A DNA stretch of 64,000 nt from Talaromyces rugulosus (Eukaryota; Ascomycota; Eurotiomycetes; Eurotiales; Trichocomaceae): NCBI RefSeq assembly GCF_013368755.1, contig NC_049564.1:1682001-1746000 (forward strand). The letters run 5' to 3'. The position numbers and the translations under genes were made by a program. The notes under the pieces were generated by a model. The model was not told the origin of the DNA, searched no databases, and saw only the letters and a list, made by a program, of their open reading frames with translations. This document shows positions 9,843 to 21,676 of this stretch, one piece after another. Within the stretch, counting starts at the first letter, position 1; each line of letters starts with the position of its first letter.

Positions 9843-11934
9843 TGTGAATAAAGTATGTGTGTATGTTGGACGAAAACGAAGATCGGTTCAAGGCGAAACC
9901 CCGCGGTGGGATGACGGACGTGCTCGTTCGGATGGGTTGGCTGTGGCAGTCGTCTGATAGGCGAAGGCTCGGAGGACACTGGCAATGATAAGATGATGGA
10001 TGCAGACGATTTGCGCAAGACGAAAGAGTATTCTGCAGATCGAAGAGAGGGAGGTTTAAATGCGTGAAGACGGCAGTTGGGAAGGTCAACCAACCTGTGG
10101 AGTGGGGGCATCCCTGCCCCGCCTTCCCTGTGTGTTGTGATGGTTTGTTTACTCAGCTCTCCGGGCCCAATTGACCTGCATCTCCTCTCCTCGCTCACCT
10201 TCTTCTGCTTCAATTGTTTGCGTCCATCCGATTTGAGCAGCCTGCATGTTCTGTCTTCTTTCACCGGAATGCGCCTACAGGTCATGTTCCGCTAGTGCCC
10301 ATAAGACAGATCTTGTCCATTTGCCCGGCTATATCTGCGACATACGGGTCGCGGATGCACGAAGCCATGGCTATCAATCGACCTATCTAACATAAACCAG
10401 CACTCATGAGACCACTCCCGCTGTACTGCCGATAGCATTGATCGATCGACAGGTCTACAGCGGCGGATCTACGACGGTTATTCCAGCATGACAAGTGTTT
10501 GCAGAGGTTACTTGGGCTCCAATCAATGACGTAATAGTAGCAGTTCTTCCGCAGTTGACTTGGATGCTCGCCAAACCGATATCGCCGTGATGAAGAAAAG
10601 GGTGATTAGGCATGGGACCGGCCAATGACAGAGGGATTTCTTTGTGGATGTTCCCTAAAAATAGCCTATTCCAAACCTACGAAGAACGACGAGAAGAAGC
10701 GGTCTGCTTGCGGTAGGAACCCGTCTAGGTTATGCCATTTTAGTGGAATTTCGGATGTTTGTCGCTTGTCCAAGGCTGCATGGGCTATTGATCGACCAAT
10801 ACAACCGGCTTGGATAATATATGCACACCGGAGAGTAAACAAAGGCTGCAGAATAATAGTTTCCAGCCACCCGGGTCAGCATATCACTTACTCTTTGACC
10901 CCGGAGACTATACCTAGGGGAAATCAACATAGCGCTACCTATACTTTGCGATGCTTCATCTCTCAAACAAATCAAACAAGAAACATTCGCGTGTTAGTTC
11001 TATCAGGGGGCTTCTCGGGTGACATGCACGCCACCACCGAGCCGCTTTCGTTTCACCATCACTTAGGCTCCGCTCTTGTGCTTGTTTCGAGCGTCAAAAA
11101 TGTTGCATCCCAAGGGTTTAACGAAAGACGGTGAGGTCAGTTGATTCGGCATGGGGCCCGATCAGCACTACGTACACGGTCACTAGTATCAATCTCCATG
11201 TGAGACGTTTGGAGAAGGTGAAAAATCGGTCCATTGCCGCCGGGGATTTTCGCGCACGGTGTTTCCGGGTCCTGAAGGGCTTTTCGCGTGGAGTTGTAGC
11301 TCTAACTTGCCTCCCAACAATAGTGCCAACAGCCGACATCAACTTCGAATCAAAGTGTTATGAGGGTGGCGTTTACTAGACACTTGGAGCTGAGGGGCTG
11401 AAGCCACTATTGCATACTGGGCTTATGATTGGCCGGGCGGAAGAATAGAGGTGGCTGCAGCGCAATGAATCACAAGCAATGCGCTGCTATAAACGGTCTA
11501 CCCGCTTGTCAGCTTTCTGACACTATTAATCCGAGACCCAGCTGAACCCAGTCCGGCCCAAGCAATCATGGTCCATGCCTGGCTGTCAGTGCCTGGCCCG
11601 GATCGATCGTTGTTGTAGATGGCTTTCGCCATGGGGGGTTACGGGCCAATCAATGCCCTAACTAGGGTGATATCCGTCTCATCTTCGTCTACGTGCGACA
11701 GTCTAAACACAGGATGAATTAAGGGCTGACCGAGCCCACCGCATGGACCCCAGACAGTTTAATTCAATATTTACTTCGTGAACCCTGCGCCTGGCGCCCT
11801 CTTTTCATCTTCACCATTTCACCCTTTGGCTTCTGGAAAGCCGTCCATTCTTTTTGTGCGAAGAATCAAATTTTGTCGACATTATTTTCGTGTATATAAT
11901 TTCTTAACGAAGAAAACGACCAAAAGAGGAAAAA
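9843..11934. other. 2.1 kb divergent intergenic region
   Basis: The region separates the profilin-like gene (minus) from the next gene (plus) and must contain both promoters. Open frames such as 10625-11134 have no recognisable domains and look like chance. I see no repeats or RNA genes. Confidence 0.5.
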
Positions 11935-13606
11935 ATGGGTATATTCGGAAAATGGCGAGGAAATCCTGCCACCGAGATATCTCAACCGACCCTCACTTTT
12001 ACAGACGCTGCACCCCGAGATGACCTCCATAGGTTGGGGCAATTGAAATCCCCGGACCCTAAAAGTACAGATCTAAAGAGTCCAACGACAACCAAAAGGA
12101 TGAAGGAATTCCAAGAAGCTGTACAGGCTTTTGATTTCACTGTGACCGAGCCACCCGAGAGATTAGAGGCCGAGGATCCATTCGATGACATGAAAGGTGG
12201 ATGTATGATTGGTATTGCATTGGGCAGCCCCAGCATGCTACCACAACCGCTGTCGCCGCCGAGATTCAAGCCAGTCGAATGGGACACGATTACATCTGGT
12301 CTTCCTACAGAAAATCCGGAACCCTTGGGCACTTTGCGACGAAAGCCAAGTAAATGGAAAAAGCTTGGAGGTCTTTTCAAAAGCAAGCAAGATGACAAGA
12401 GGGGGGTGGACGAACCGTTCTACCAACTCGACATGAACATTCAAGAAGCTCGACAGGAATCGAGAGCCCGAACCCGGGACATTTCGCAGCAGACGCCATT
12501 TCCAAAGGTGGAAAACGACATGCCCTACATAGAACCGAATCCCCATTTTATAGGTAGCCAGCAGAAAACCAGAAATGATTCGCTGCTGGAGATTGATATC
12601 CCTACGGTTGAAATGGAGCGATACAGCGTCATGTTCAGCGGCGTGTTGGGTAAAAAGCCCGATACGTCTTTAATGGCTCGGCGGAACAAAGCACTGGATG
12701 ATATCAGAACCCAGAGAACAGAGGTAATTTACTGATTGATGAATACCTGGCCTGTCAGAAAAGTTAACCGTCGCACAGGACGAATATCTCAAGCCGCATC
12801 GGCCGCGGCGCGCTACATCCCCAGGACCAGCGTCCCCGACGTCGTTCTCGCTTGTCCTGGAAAACGCCAACGAGCCTCTTTCGAAAGATCAAAATGCCAA
12901 TTCGCAGCCAGTGTTACAAAGTCCGCGTCGCTCAAACACGTTTCCTCTGGAGGCACCCACTACGAAGAACAAGAGCGACACTCTCGCAGTTCCTGATCTC
13001 ACGCCTGCATTGTCCACTAGCACGTCGACGGACCTTTCACCAATGGATGTATCACCTACAACAATGGAAGTTCCGCTGATAACACATATCGTACCAAATC
13101 CGGCGAAGAGCTATGTCCAGGAACCCACATGGGAGATGATTACCAGAAAGTCCGACTCGACCACGAGCACTGCGAAACCCGCTCATGTCCCTTCTACAGC
13201 GACTCCACCCAAAAGGCCCAAATATGTGACTGCCAACACAAACCCAACATATCCGGTACACGCAGGCCCTATGTTTCCCCCACGGTCCAGCAGTCACGAG
13301 AACGATATATTGGCAGAACGACCACATCGCTCTCGAGCGCAAACAATGCCCACCTCCCCGTTGGATACAGACAAACCGCAACCAACCGCACCTAAACCAA
13401 ACATCGTCATATCCACCGCACGTTCCGTGTCTGTCAGCAGAAGAGGTCCTCGTGCTCCACCAGCACGACCAAGTGTAGACCGTTTTGAGTCGTCGAAGGA
13501 ACGGTTCGGCGAACATCAAAAATTGACTCCTACAGTGGTTGATATCCGTCGGGGATCCAATCATCAGCACAAAAAGTCTGAGAATGCGGTGATTGAATCT
13601 TTATGA
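11935..13606 (+). CDS. uncharacterised protein, probably disordered
   Basis: Two exons (11935-12723 and 12779-13606) separated by a 55-base phase-0 intron give 538 residues. The junction restores a sensible frame, with RTQRTE followed by DEYLKPHRPRR. The protein begins MGIFGKWRGN. It is rich in Pro, Ser, Thr, Lys and Arg, with basic stretches (KPSKWKKLGGLFKSK; SVSRRGPRAPPARPS). I see no transmembrane segment or catalytic motif. It looks like a fungal conserved hypothetical protein of scaffold or signalling type, but I cannot name a function. The second-position Gly could suggest N-myristoylation, yet position 6 is Lys and not Ser/Thr, which argues against it. The 2.1 kb upstream spacer is long for this window. 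Confidence 0.75.
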
Positions 13607-13897
13607 GTTTTTATTTTTGATTTTTGCTTCTGCATAATGACCGAGGAGCGAGTTCTCTTCACTGTCATTCTTTCCATTCGCTAAGTTTTTTTTTTTCTTT
13701 CTCTTTCTGTCGAGATACCACTCCTCCATTATGTGTCATTTGATATGACTTTTCTTCTTCTTCTTGCATCTCGACTGGCGTCGATTAATATTTTCAAAAT
13801 AAGCATTTCACTTGAACAAATTATATCTATCATGACTAGAGTTCACGTTCGTAGATAAGTCATGTAATAGAGCATTTTCTAAATAATGTCTATGTAT

Positions 13898-16800
13898 CTA
13901 CTTCTCAACCTGAGCATCAACCTCCACTGTCTTCGCACCCGAAGAAGGCCCAGCCACATCCACGATAGGCACTTCGATGCCATTCAATGTCCACTCCATG
14001 CCAACATAAGCATCACTAATCACCCTCACATTGACCTTCCGTACCGAACCAGAAGCATAAGCAGGATCGTCCTGGAACTTGACAGTAGCTCTAGCCATGA
14101 CAACAGGTCCGTGACTCTTCTTCGAGACATTCCTGTTCCTATTGTTGTTGCCGCCGTTGTTTTTCGAAGACCACGAAACACGCTTGAGGGCAATGAGTTC
14201 GCCGTTGGTTTCACCCGTGATAATAAGAAAGTAGCCCTCGGTTTGAGGTTTCGGGAACCGCGGTGCGTAGATTTTGAAGTCTGGTGTTGACGACGGGTTT
14301 TGGCGGGTTAGGGTTAGGGACATGCCGGTTGGGGAGATGTCTGCCAGTGAAATCGATATGCGCGGGAGCGTCGAGATGATTTTGTCTACTTGGGAGATAG
14401 ACAATCTCGGAGAGATCGTGTTGAGTTTTTGAATCAGTGCTGGTGCACGTGTAGAGGTGAGCGCGACCAACGTGTCCGGTAGGCCAGTCTTTGGTTTTAT
14501 TGTATCCGGTTCGATGCTGGGGAGAATAGAGAGCGGGTGGTCCTCGGGCCATCGGGCGGATTTGATGCACTGTAGCAGGGTCATCATCATCCTGCACGCA
14601 GGCAAATAGCCTAGTTCGGCGAGAACGTCGATGGAAGCCTGGATGATACGGATACCCTGATCCAACACGGATGTCTGGTCACCGACGTAATCCGAAATAG
14701 GTAGGTCCACACGCGACATGTATGCTTGCAGCAACAAGAAAGCCTTGATATGGGGATCCCACATGGGCAAGTCACCCATGGGCTCCGGGGAGAGTGGTAA
14801 ATTGCGAGCAAGCTCGGCATTGATGAGGTCTTCATTGTGTCGTACAGGCAGTTCATCGAATTCAGTGGCAGAGCACATCCAAGCGAGAGCTTCTTGAAAC
14901 GTCGGATCCCGTTTGGCATTGCTCATCAAGTACCGGATTGTCTTGTGAGAAAGGTAGTAGTAACTCATAATCTTGCCATACGGCGTAGAATCGACCTCTC
15001 CCGTGGCCGAATCCAAGATAACACAGGAAGACTCGGCAAGTTCGCCCAAAGATTTATCAACTAGGTCAATCATAAAATCTGATGCGATTTGCTGGGCAGC
15101 GATAGAATTATGCTCGTCTGCTGATATTTCCAGTCCGTAGTACGAAGGGTTCTTGTGAATTCGACGGAAGAAGAAAGTCCAGGTCAGATAATCCAGTGCA
15201 TCCTGCTTTGTCACGATTGTGCCAGCAGATACTTCGGCACCCAAGTGATTGTCCAGAACTTTGTGAAGGGTTGATTCGACCGGGAATCCAGTGTGCAAGA
15301 AATGCTTGTAGAATGCCTTTTTGGAATCCTGTGTGAATATACGCGCAATACCCGAATTGTCGAATTGCGGACGTCCAGCTCTTCCCAACATTTGCAGCAC
15401 ATCGGTCAAATCCATATCTCTGTACCCTTCGATCTTGGCGTCGAAAAACTGGGTACCCTTGACCACAACAAGATGAGCCGGCAAATTCACTCCCCAAGCA
15501 AGAGTGCTCGTGGCGACAAGGATCTGGATCTTATTGTTGGCGAAAAGCTCCTCAGAAAGTTGTCGATCAGACTCAACAAGACCGGCATGGTGAAGTCCAA
15601 TGCCAAAGCTAAGAGCTTCCCGTAAAGCATCATCTTTAACACGGGAAAGATTCAGCTGAAGATCTTCTTCAGACATACGAACAAATCGGCGTGGGTTGTC
15701 TTCCATTCCGCAGTAGTTGATCAAATCCTTCGCTGTCAATCGCGTCTGTCTTCGGGAAGCGACAAAGACAATAACTGGCTTCTCAGGAGAATGATTTTTG
15801 ATCGCCAGAAATGTTGGACGGTTCATCGACTGCATCAACGGGCAGAACCCACGCTGCTCCGGGAAACCATCGATGAATATTTCTAGCGGAACTGGACGTA
15901 CCGAGTGTCGGAAGTTATAGAGTCCCTCTTTAACACCAAGCCAGTTTGCCAGGTCTGTGGCGTTGGCGCATGCGGTCGACATACCCATTAATCTAACAGA
16001 GCCTTTAGACTGAGAAGCAATGTAGTTCATACGCGAGACGATAATTTCCAGAATTGGACCACGGTCACCACCAAGCAAATGGATCTCGTCAATAATCACC
16101 AGGCTGACTTGTCGGACATAACCTCTGGTCTGCCAACTTCGAGAAATGCCATCCCATTTTTCAGGCGTAGTAATGATGATATCGGCATCCCTGATTGTAC
16201 GGGTATCTGGAGTATTGTCGCCAGTCAACTCAACCAACTTCAGGCCCATTACCGCAGTGAGGCGTTTACGCCAATCTTGTACACGTTCACGAACAAGCGC
16301 TTTCATAGGGGCGATATAAACAACCTTGGAACCTGGCTTTTCACGAAAGGCCCACCACATGGCCAATTCACAAGCGATTGTCTTACCACTTCCAGTAGGC
16401 GATCCAAGCAAAACATTGGCAGATGTATGATACAACGTATGAAAAATCTGCGTCTGCATAGGATTGAAGTATTGGAATCGTTGCCCATAAATCTCTTCTA
16501 GTAAGGGATTCTTCAAAGCCGAAATTGGAAGAGGCTGGAGGTCTAAAAGATCAGTGTACACGCTCTCCGTGTCCGGTCTGATAAGATGTTGAAACGATAC
16601 AGGTGTAACGGATTCAGCACCGAGCCAGCGATCAGAAATAGCACGAACATAGATCTGGGCTGGTAGTGGATCAGAAAGGGGAATTGTGAAATTCAGCTCG
16701 TGGTCATCATGGAGCTTCTTTCGGCTCAATATAAAATATTCATGATGGTAGATCTCAGACGTATCAGAATTCTCAACCCAGATCCAGTACCCCTCTGACG

Positions 16801-19800
16801 CTCCGTGGTGTCTATCATTCCAGATAAAGTCAGGGTAGAGCGAAAGCCGGATGCGTAAAACATCACGGTTCAGCGGTGCAATTTCAGCCTCCACACTCAA
16901 AGTCGGAAAGTTGTCGAGTAGCTTGGTAAGAGTGTTGCCCATGCGATGGTTGTGTACAAGCTGTCCAATCTCAGCCGGCTCCATATCTCGCAGAGACTCC
17001 ACCGACGATGTTGGCAATTTATCGTCTAAGTTCTTGAGAATAGGTATAGGCAAGTCGAATTGGTGGAAAGGATGCTGGAATGGCCATATTTGTTTCTCAA
17101 TTGATTTGCACATGGATAACAAAACCTGGCATTGATATCCCCAGCGCCTATTTAGAGCAATCATGAATAGAGAACGACAAATACGTGCCGACTGTTGGGC
17201 GACGTAGGCCAGGTCTGAAACTAGGGCAAAATCCTCCAATTTGGCACGAGAGATATAGGACTGGAGAAGAATATTCGTCTTGGCATGGGGTGAATCGTTG
17301 CCCCCTTCGACTTCGGTCTGAATGACTTCATCACGAAGCCTTTGGATCTCTTTGGATTCGTTCTCACGAGCCTGGATGTTGTCAAACTCTCCACTCATGC
17401 TGATCATTCGAAGGACGTCTGCTTCCCCGGACCGGGGGCGCATCATCTCATTGAAAATTTCAATACTGGTCTGCAAGACATAAAATTGACTTGCAATACG
17501 GCCAACGTCTTTGGCGCGTAGTTCTTCGGTTCGTTCATTGAATATAATCATTTGGCTTTTTTGCAGAGTACGAGCAGCGTTGACTATCAACTCGCGGCGT
17601 CTCTGCACCAACATTGGATCATCACGAATCTCTGCCCATTCAATGCCGTAGTTTCGTGGCTCACGTTTCATTCTGACAAAGAGATATGAATAACCAAGCC
17701 ATTGCACTGCCTCGGCTACGGTGGTGACTGTGCCAAGCGAGATTTCGGCATTCAAATTGTCCACCAATTTACCAGAGAATCGTGACTCAATGGGCTGCTG
17801 CGATGTCACGGCAGAAAGATAATGGTGGAGCTTGTCGTGTGTTGTGCAAATGAAACCGATACCGGTATCCTGGAATTGCGGACGACCAGCACGACCAAAG
17901 ATCTGGAGGACATCGAGAATCCCAAGGTCCACAAACTTACCCTCTTGGGCACTGTAAAGCTGTGTTCCTTTGATGACGACTGCCGCGGCAGGAAGATTGA
18001 CACCCCATGCCAGGGTCGCCGTACAACAGAGAACTTTGATGTGGCCTTCAGCAAACATTCTCTCCATCAAGTTACGGTCTGATCTTGTCAGTCCAGCATG
18101 GTGAGCGCCAAACCCAGCAGCAAAGAGATCACGAAGCTCTCTTGCCCGGGCAGACTTCAAATCCTTGACCGCCTGGCTATAACCTTCAGTATCCTGTTCG
18201 GGCGTGAAAAGATCCTCGCACTGCTCTTCAGCAGCCATTTGCTTAAAAGTGCGAGCGGTCAGGACAGTATCTTTCCGAGAGTGGACAAAAACCATGACCT
18301 GGTGGCCTCGCTCCAGCATATCGCGCACTTTTTCAAAAGCAACCGCGTCAAGATTTTCACGAGACTGTTTACTACCAGCCTTTCCTTTTACGCCGAGAAA
18401 GTGTTGCTCTAATGGTACTGGACGGAAAGATTGGTCGAAGAAGAAGAGACCAGCCATTCGGTTGACTCTTAAGAAATCCGCGACATCGATGTAATTTGGA
18501 AGTGTTGCCGATAGACCAACGATTCGAATCAAAGATTGTGTACTCTCAACTTGGCGCTCAGTACGCGCAACAAGAGATTCGATAACAGCACCACGCTCAT
18601 CGTGGAGCATGTGGACTTCATCAATGATAAGCAAGCGGACCTTTTGGACCAGCTCCGTGTCACCAGTGCTCTTTCTTGTCACAACATCCCATTTCTCTGG
18701 TGTAGTCACGATGATTTGGGTCTCAACAATTTCACGCTTCGTCAGTTGCATATCTCCCGTCAACTCGCGCACCTGGATACCCAGCCATGCCAGGCGTTTT
18801 CCAAGTTTTTCCGTGACTTCAGCTGCCAGTGCCTTCATCGGTGCGACGTAGACGATCTTAAAGTCGTCTAGTTGTACGACGAATTCGGTGGCATCGGGTT
18901 CCTCAAGCGGACTCGGAGCGATATTTTTCGAAATGGCGTTGAGAATAGTTAACATGGCAGCATCCGTCTTACCAGCACCAGTTGGAGCGCAGATGAGCAT
19001 GTTCTCACTCGTTTTGTAGGCGACGTCGTAGAGCAAACTCTGCATCCTATTTAGGGACTTGTATCCTTTAAAAGTGCCTCTACATAGCCCATCCAGGGAC
19101 GATATCTGGACAAGCTTCTGATTTGGACCAACCGGCGAGGCGTGACGCGACGCTGGAACACTAATTTCCGTGTACTTTGGCTGTTCAGACTGTTCGCTTC
19201 CCATAGGAAGACCATATTTCTTTCCTCCCAGCGACAGCATATTGCGTGAATCGTGTATTTTATAAACGTGTGGGTATTTTGGTTCCTCGCGAGTTTGCGC
19301 TGCCGCCAAAGGGGTATGTTTGTGTTGGTAGTCTTGTCGGTGAAGAGCTTGTTCGCGCTCTGCGAGCGATTGTAGTTTTCCTGCAATAAGTCCATCTGTC
19401 TGTACCGTGGATTTCGTTGTTCTAGAGGATAGAATTTCGTGCCGATGTGTGATCAAGTCGATAACCAGGTCAAGGTTGTCAAATCCAACTATTTCCGCCA
19501 GGGACATTTGCAATTCGTCGTCGCCAGCATCAGATGCTAGGAGGGCGGTAATCTGGTCGCGAATCTCGCCGCTGTCAAGCCCTGAACCCTGGGAAGCCAG
19601 CTGTTGGCATTTTGTCTCTAACCAGACATAACTGTAGCTGTCGGCTTCAGAGACAAGCGAGACCCCGTTTATCTCATCAAAGTCGTCGCTTTCCTCATCC
19701 GAGCTTATCACGTCCCAGATATCGTCCACTGTGCCTGACGAGTAGTCGTCGTCTTCAAAATCGAGGTCGATTTCGGCCGTGCTGGTCAGGTCGAAGCTTT

Positions 19801-19894
19801 TGGCACGTTCGGTTAGCTTCAAGTCGGCGATGGACTGCTGCATTTCCGAGAGCTGCAGCAGCCACTGGGACTGGAGTGAGGCGATGTCTGTCAT
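13898..19894 (-). CDS. slh1: Slh1/ASCC3-type tandem Ski2-like RNA helicase (ribosome quality control)
   Basis: This intronless frame encodes 1998 residues from the chosen start at 19894 (MTDIASLQSQW). The frame stays open upstream to 20044, but the extra 50 residues cover an AATA repeat and read as leader. There are two helicase cassettes, each followed by a Sec63-like region. Cassette 1 has Walker A APTGAGKTDAAM and motif II DEVHMLHDERG. Cassette 2 has SPTGSGKTIACE and DEIHLLGGDRG. The size (yeast Slh1 is just under 2000 residues) and architecture fit Slh1/Rqt2, the motor of the RQT complex that splits collided ribosomes. Brr2, the spliceosomal relative, is longer with a different N-terminus and is the main alternative. 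The gene faces ykt6 across 361 bases. Confidence 0.87.
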   Translation of the reverse strand: MTDIASLQSQWLLQLSEMQQSIADLKLTERAKSFDLTSTAEIDLDFEDDDYSSGTVDDIWDVISSDEESDDFDEINGVSLVSEADSYSYVWLETKCQQLASQGSGLDSGEIRDQITALLASDAGDDELQMSLAEIVGFDNLDLVIDLITHRHEILSSRTTKSTVQTDGLIAGKLQSLAEREQALHRQDYQHKHTPLAAAQTREEPKYPHVYKIHDSRNMLSLGGKKYGLPMGSEQSEQPKYTEISVPASRHASPVGPNQKLVQISSLDGLCRGTFKGYKSLNRMQSLLYDVAYKTSENMLICAPTGAGKTDAAMLTILNAISKNIAPSPLEEPDATEFVVQLDDFKIVYVAPMKALAAEVTEKLGKRLAWLGIQVRELTGDMQLTKREIVETQIIVTTPEKWDVVTRKSTGDTELVQKVRLLIIDEVHMLHDERGAVIESLVARTERQVESTQSLIRIVGLSATLPNYIDVADFLRVNRMAGLFFFDQSFRPVPLEQHFLGVKGKAGSKQSRENLDAVAFEKVRDMLERGHQVMVFVHSRKDTVLTARTFKQMAAEEQCEDLFTPEQDTEGYSQAVKDLKSARARELRDLFAAGFGAHHAGLTRSDRNLMERMFAEGHIKVLCCTATLAWGVNLPAAAVVIKGTQLYSAQEGKFVDLGILDVLQIFGRAGRPQFQDTGIGFICTTHDKLHHYLSAVTSQQPIESRFSGKLVDNLNAEISLGTVTTVAEAVQWLGYSYLFVRMKREPRNYGIEWAEIRDDPMLVQRRRELIVNAARTLQKSQMIIFNERTEELRAKDVGRIASQFYVLQTSIEIFNEMMRPRSGEADVLRMISMSGEFDNIQARENESKEIQRLRDEVIQTEVEGGNDSPHAKTNILLQSYISRAKLEDFALVSDLAYVAQQSARICRSLFMIALNRRWGYQCQVLLSMCKSIEKQIWPFQHPFHQFDLPIPILKNLDDKLPTSSVESLRDMEPAEIGQLVHNHRMGNTLTKLLDNFPTLSVEAEIAPLNRDVLRIRLSLYPDFIWNDRHHGASEGYWIWVENSDTSEIYHHEYFILSRKKLHDDHELNFTIPLSDPLPAQIYVRAISDRWLGAESVTPVSFQHLIRPDTESVYTDLLDLQPLPISALKNPLLEEIYGQRFQYFNPMQTQIFHTLYHTSANVLLGSPTGSGKTIACELAMWWAFREKPGSKVVYIAPMKALVRERVQDWRKRLTAVMGLKLVELTGDNTPDTRTIRDADIIITTPEKWDGISRSWQTRGYVRQVSLVIIDEIHLLGGDRGPILEIIVSRMNYIASQSKGSVRLMGMSTACANATDLANWLGVKEGLYNFRHSVRPVPLEIFIDGFPEQRGFCPLMQSMNRPTFLAIKNHSPEKPVIVFVASRRQTRLTAKDLINYCGMEDNPRRFVRMSEEDLQLNLSRVKDDALREALSFGIGLHHAGLVESDRQLSEELFANNKIQILVATSTLAWGVNLPAHLVVVKGTQFFDAKIEGYRDMDLTDVLQMLGRAGRPQFDNSGIARIFTQDSKKAFYKHFLHTGFPVESTLHKVLDNHLGAEVSAGTIVTKQDALDYLTWTFFFRRIHKNPSYYGLEISADEHNSIAAQQIASDFMIDLVDKSLGELAESSCVILDSATGEVDSTPYGKIMSYYYLSHKTIRYLMSNAKRDPTFQEALAWMCSATEFDELPVRHNEDLINAELARNLPLSPEPMGDLPMWDPHIKAFLLLQAYMSRVDLPISDYVGDQTSVLDQGIRIIQASIDVLAELGYLPACRMMMTLLQCIKSARWPEDHPLSILPSIEPDTIKPKTGLPDTLVALTSTRAPALIQKLNTISPRLSISQVDKIISTLPRISISLADISPTGMSLTLTRQNPSSTPDFKIYAPRFPKPQTEGYFLIITGETNGELIALKRVSWSSKNNGGNNNRNRNVSKKSHGPVVMARATVKFQDDPAYASGSVRKVNVRVISDAYVGMEWTLNGIEVPIVDVAGPSSGAKTVEVDAQVEK

Positions 19895-20255
19895 TTCGGA
19901 TTCTGTCGCTTCCCTTGGTGTGTTGTATTTGTCGTGGGAATTGTTGTTTGGTAAAGACAAAATAATAAATAATAAATAATAAATAAGCCGCGGGGCATCG
20001 GGGACCAAGACGGGCGTTAGGGCAGGCGCGCAGGGTTTCTCCACGCCGGGCTTGGCAGAGCAACCTTAATGCACGCCGAGGCGCTAGCCGCCAACTGGCA
20101 AAGCGGCCAAGCGGGGAGCCACAGTTGAAGACGTCAGTCAGGAGAGAGCCACAACTGACCGCAACAGCACAGCCCAGGCAGCGAGATATCCCCAACCACG
20201 CTGTTGTTTTTTGTATTTACTCTTCTGCCACCAGTCTCGCATACTGCCGCCCATC
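19895..20255. promoter_or_regulatory. shared divergent promoter of slh1 and ykt6
   Basis: The 361 bases between the two start codons must hold both promoters. They contain an (AATA)n-like simple repeat at about 19964-19986 and then a GC-richer part. No TATA box is evident. Confidence 0.6.
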
Positions 20256-21435
20256 ATGAAGATCTTTTATATGGGAGTAAGTGATTGTGGGGAGCGACCG
20301 AGGTGCCTTTTGTACTGATCCCACCGCCATAGATTCTCCGCAACGAGCCCTCGCCGGCCTTGGAGCTTGCGAGCGAGAAGGATCTCACCAGGTGATGCGA
20401 CCGCCTGTTGGATTCATGGGGTGTATAACTGACAGGGCCAAGTTTCTCGCGTTTCACTCGCCAGAACTATGAGGAGTTCATGATGTGCGTTCCCCGCCAC
20501 AGCTGATAAGGGAGGGAGTCGCTAACCCTGTGTTTACCAGGCTATTCACGAAGACCGTCGCTGGTGAGCATTCGATGCTATACGATAGCGGTGACAGAAA
20601 CTTATTATATCAGAACGAACAAAGTCCGGACAAAGACAAACAATCGAGGAAAAGAGCTATAGTGAGCATACCTCGGCAGCTGGAAATCAGCAGGAGACAC
20701 TCTCTAACGCATATAAAACTATCAGCCTTTCATTCGATGAGCCGAGACGGTGTTGCCGGAGTCATCGTCAGCGACAGCGAATACGTACGCAGCCGTGTCT
20801 TTATGGATGATAACGCAAACTGACCAAGACAGCCCCCTCTGGTCGCGCAACAAATTCTTTCAAAAATGTACGCAAAAGAAATAACCGTGAAACATAGTAT
20901 TATGATTAACGACACCCTACAGTACCGACGAGTTTCTTTCGAAACACCCTCGCAGCGAATACGCGAACCCCAGCTTACCGCAACGAGGCTTGCCGCTTCC
21001 TCAGCTCAGCGAGTACATCAAGAAATACCAAGACCCGTCGCAGGCCGATTCGATCATGAAGATCCAACAAGAGCTGGATCAAACCAAGATTGTGCTGTAT
21101 GTTTGGAGCTGTGGAGATTAAAAAAACAAAGCAGGGGCTTACTTTGACCAGACACAAGACTATTGAATCCGTTCTGGAGCGAGGTGAGTTGTTCACTAGT
21201 AAATTGGAGATGTCGTGATTAACATTCTGCAGGCGAGAAGATTGACAGCTTGGTGGCCAAGTCGGATGGTCTGTCGTCTCAAAGCAAGATGTTCTATACC
21301 CAAGGTGAGCCTTCTACTGTGGTAGTGTTGTTGAACGTGCTAACAATATGACAGCCAAGAAACAAAACTCATGTATGTGTTTATTGTCCCCATTACTTGA
21401 GAAGTACTAACAATACAGGCTGCGTTGTCATGTGA
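20256..21435 (+). CDS. ykt6: R-SNARE Ykt6
   Basis: Twelve exons join exactly to 600 coding bases, 199 residues. They are 20256-20276, 20333-20391, 20443-20484, 20541-20563, 20614-20661, 20726-20784, 20833-20867, 20923-21096, 21152-21183, 21233-21304, 21355-21372 and 21419-21435. Every junction has a GT donor and AG acceptor, and all eleven introns are about 45-60 bases. The protein starts MKIFYMG with a longin domain (FSRFTRQNYEEFM; GVAGVIVSDSEY), then a SNARE motif (SIMKIQQELDQTKIVL to AKSDGLSSQSK). It ends CCVVM: Cys196 starts a CaaX farnesylation box and Cys195 is the palmitoylation site. Ykt6 acts in ER-Golgi, endosomal, vacuolar and autophagosomal fusion. Such intron density in so short a gene is unusual here. 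Confidence 0.96.
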
Positions 21436-21676
21436 TTGGCCTCATCGATCTCGGCATTTGGTTCATTTGATTCTCCTCTCGCTCGCCTCATGTTTGGCAC
21501 TCGCGTCACATAATTAGATCGGGGCTATTTCCTGACACCCTTGTTTCATGTTGATTGTTGCTGGATTCGTTTATATATTGTCATGACCGTCAAATATTAC
21601 GACATGCTTTCTATCGTTATCAATTACATCAATTATTACACTCGAAAGAACTCTAGAAATGGAAGAGAAGAAGGAA

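Noticed and set aside
10625..11134. 169-residue plus-strand open frame
   Set aside because: It has no domain, no codon bias like neighbours and no splice context, and it lies in a divergent promoter region. Chance is more likely.
13052..13570. 172-residue minus-strand frame (Cys/Arg/Trp-rich)
   Set aside because: It is antisense to exon 2 of the 11935-13606 gene, and its composition is typical of a reverse shadow.
19895..20044. N-terminal 50-residue extension of slh1
   Set aside because: The frame is open only because it crosses an AATA simple repeat and leader. The family-like N-terminus begins at MTDIASLQSQW.
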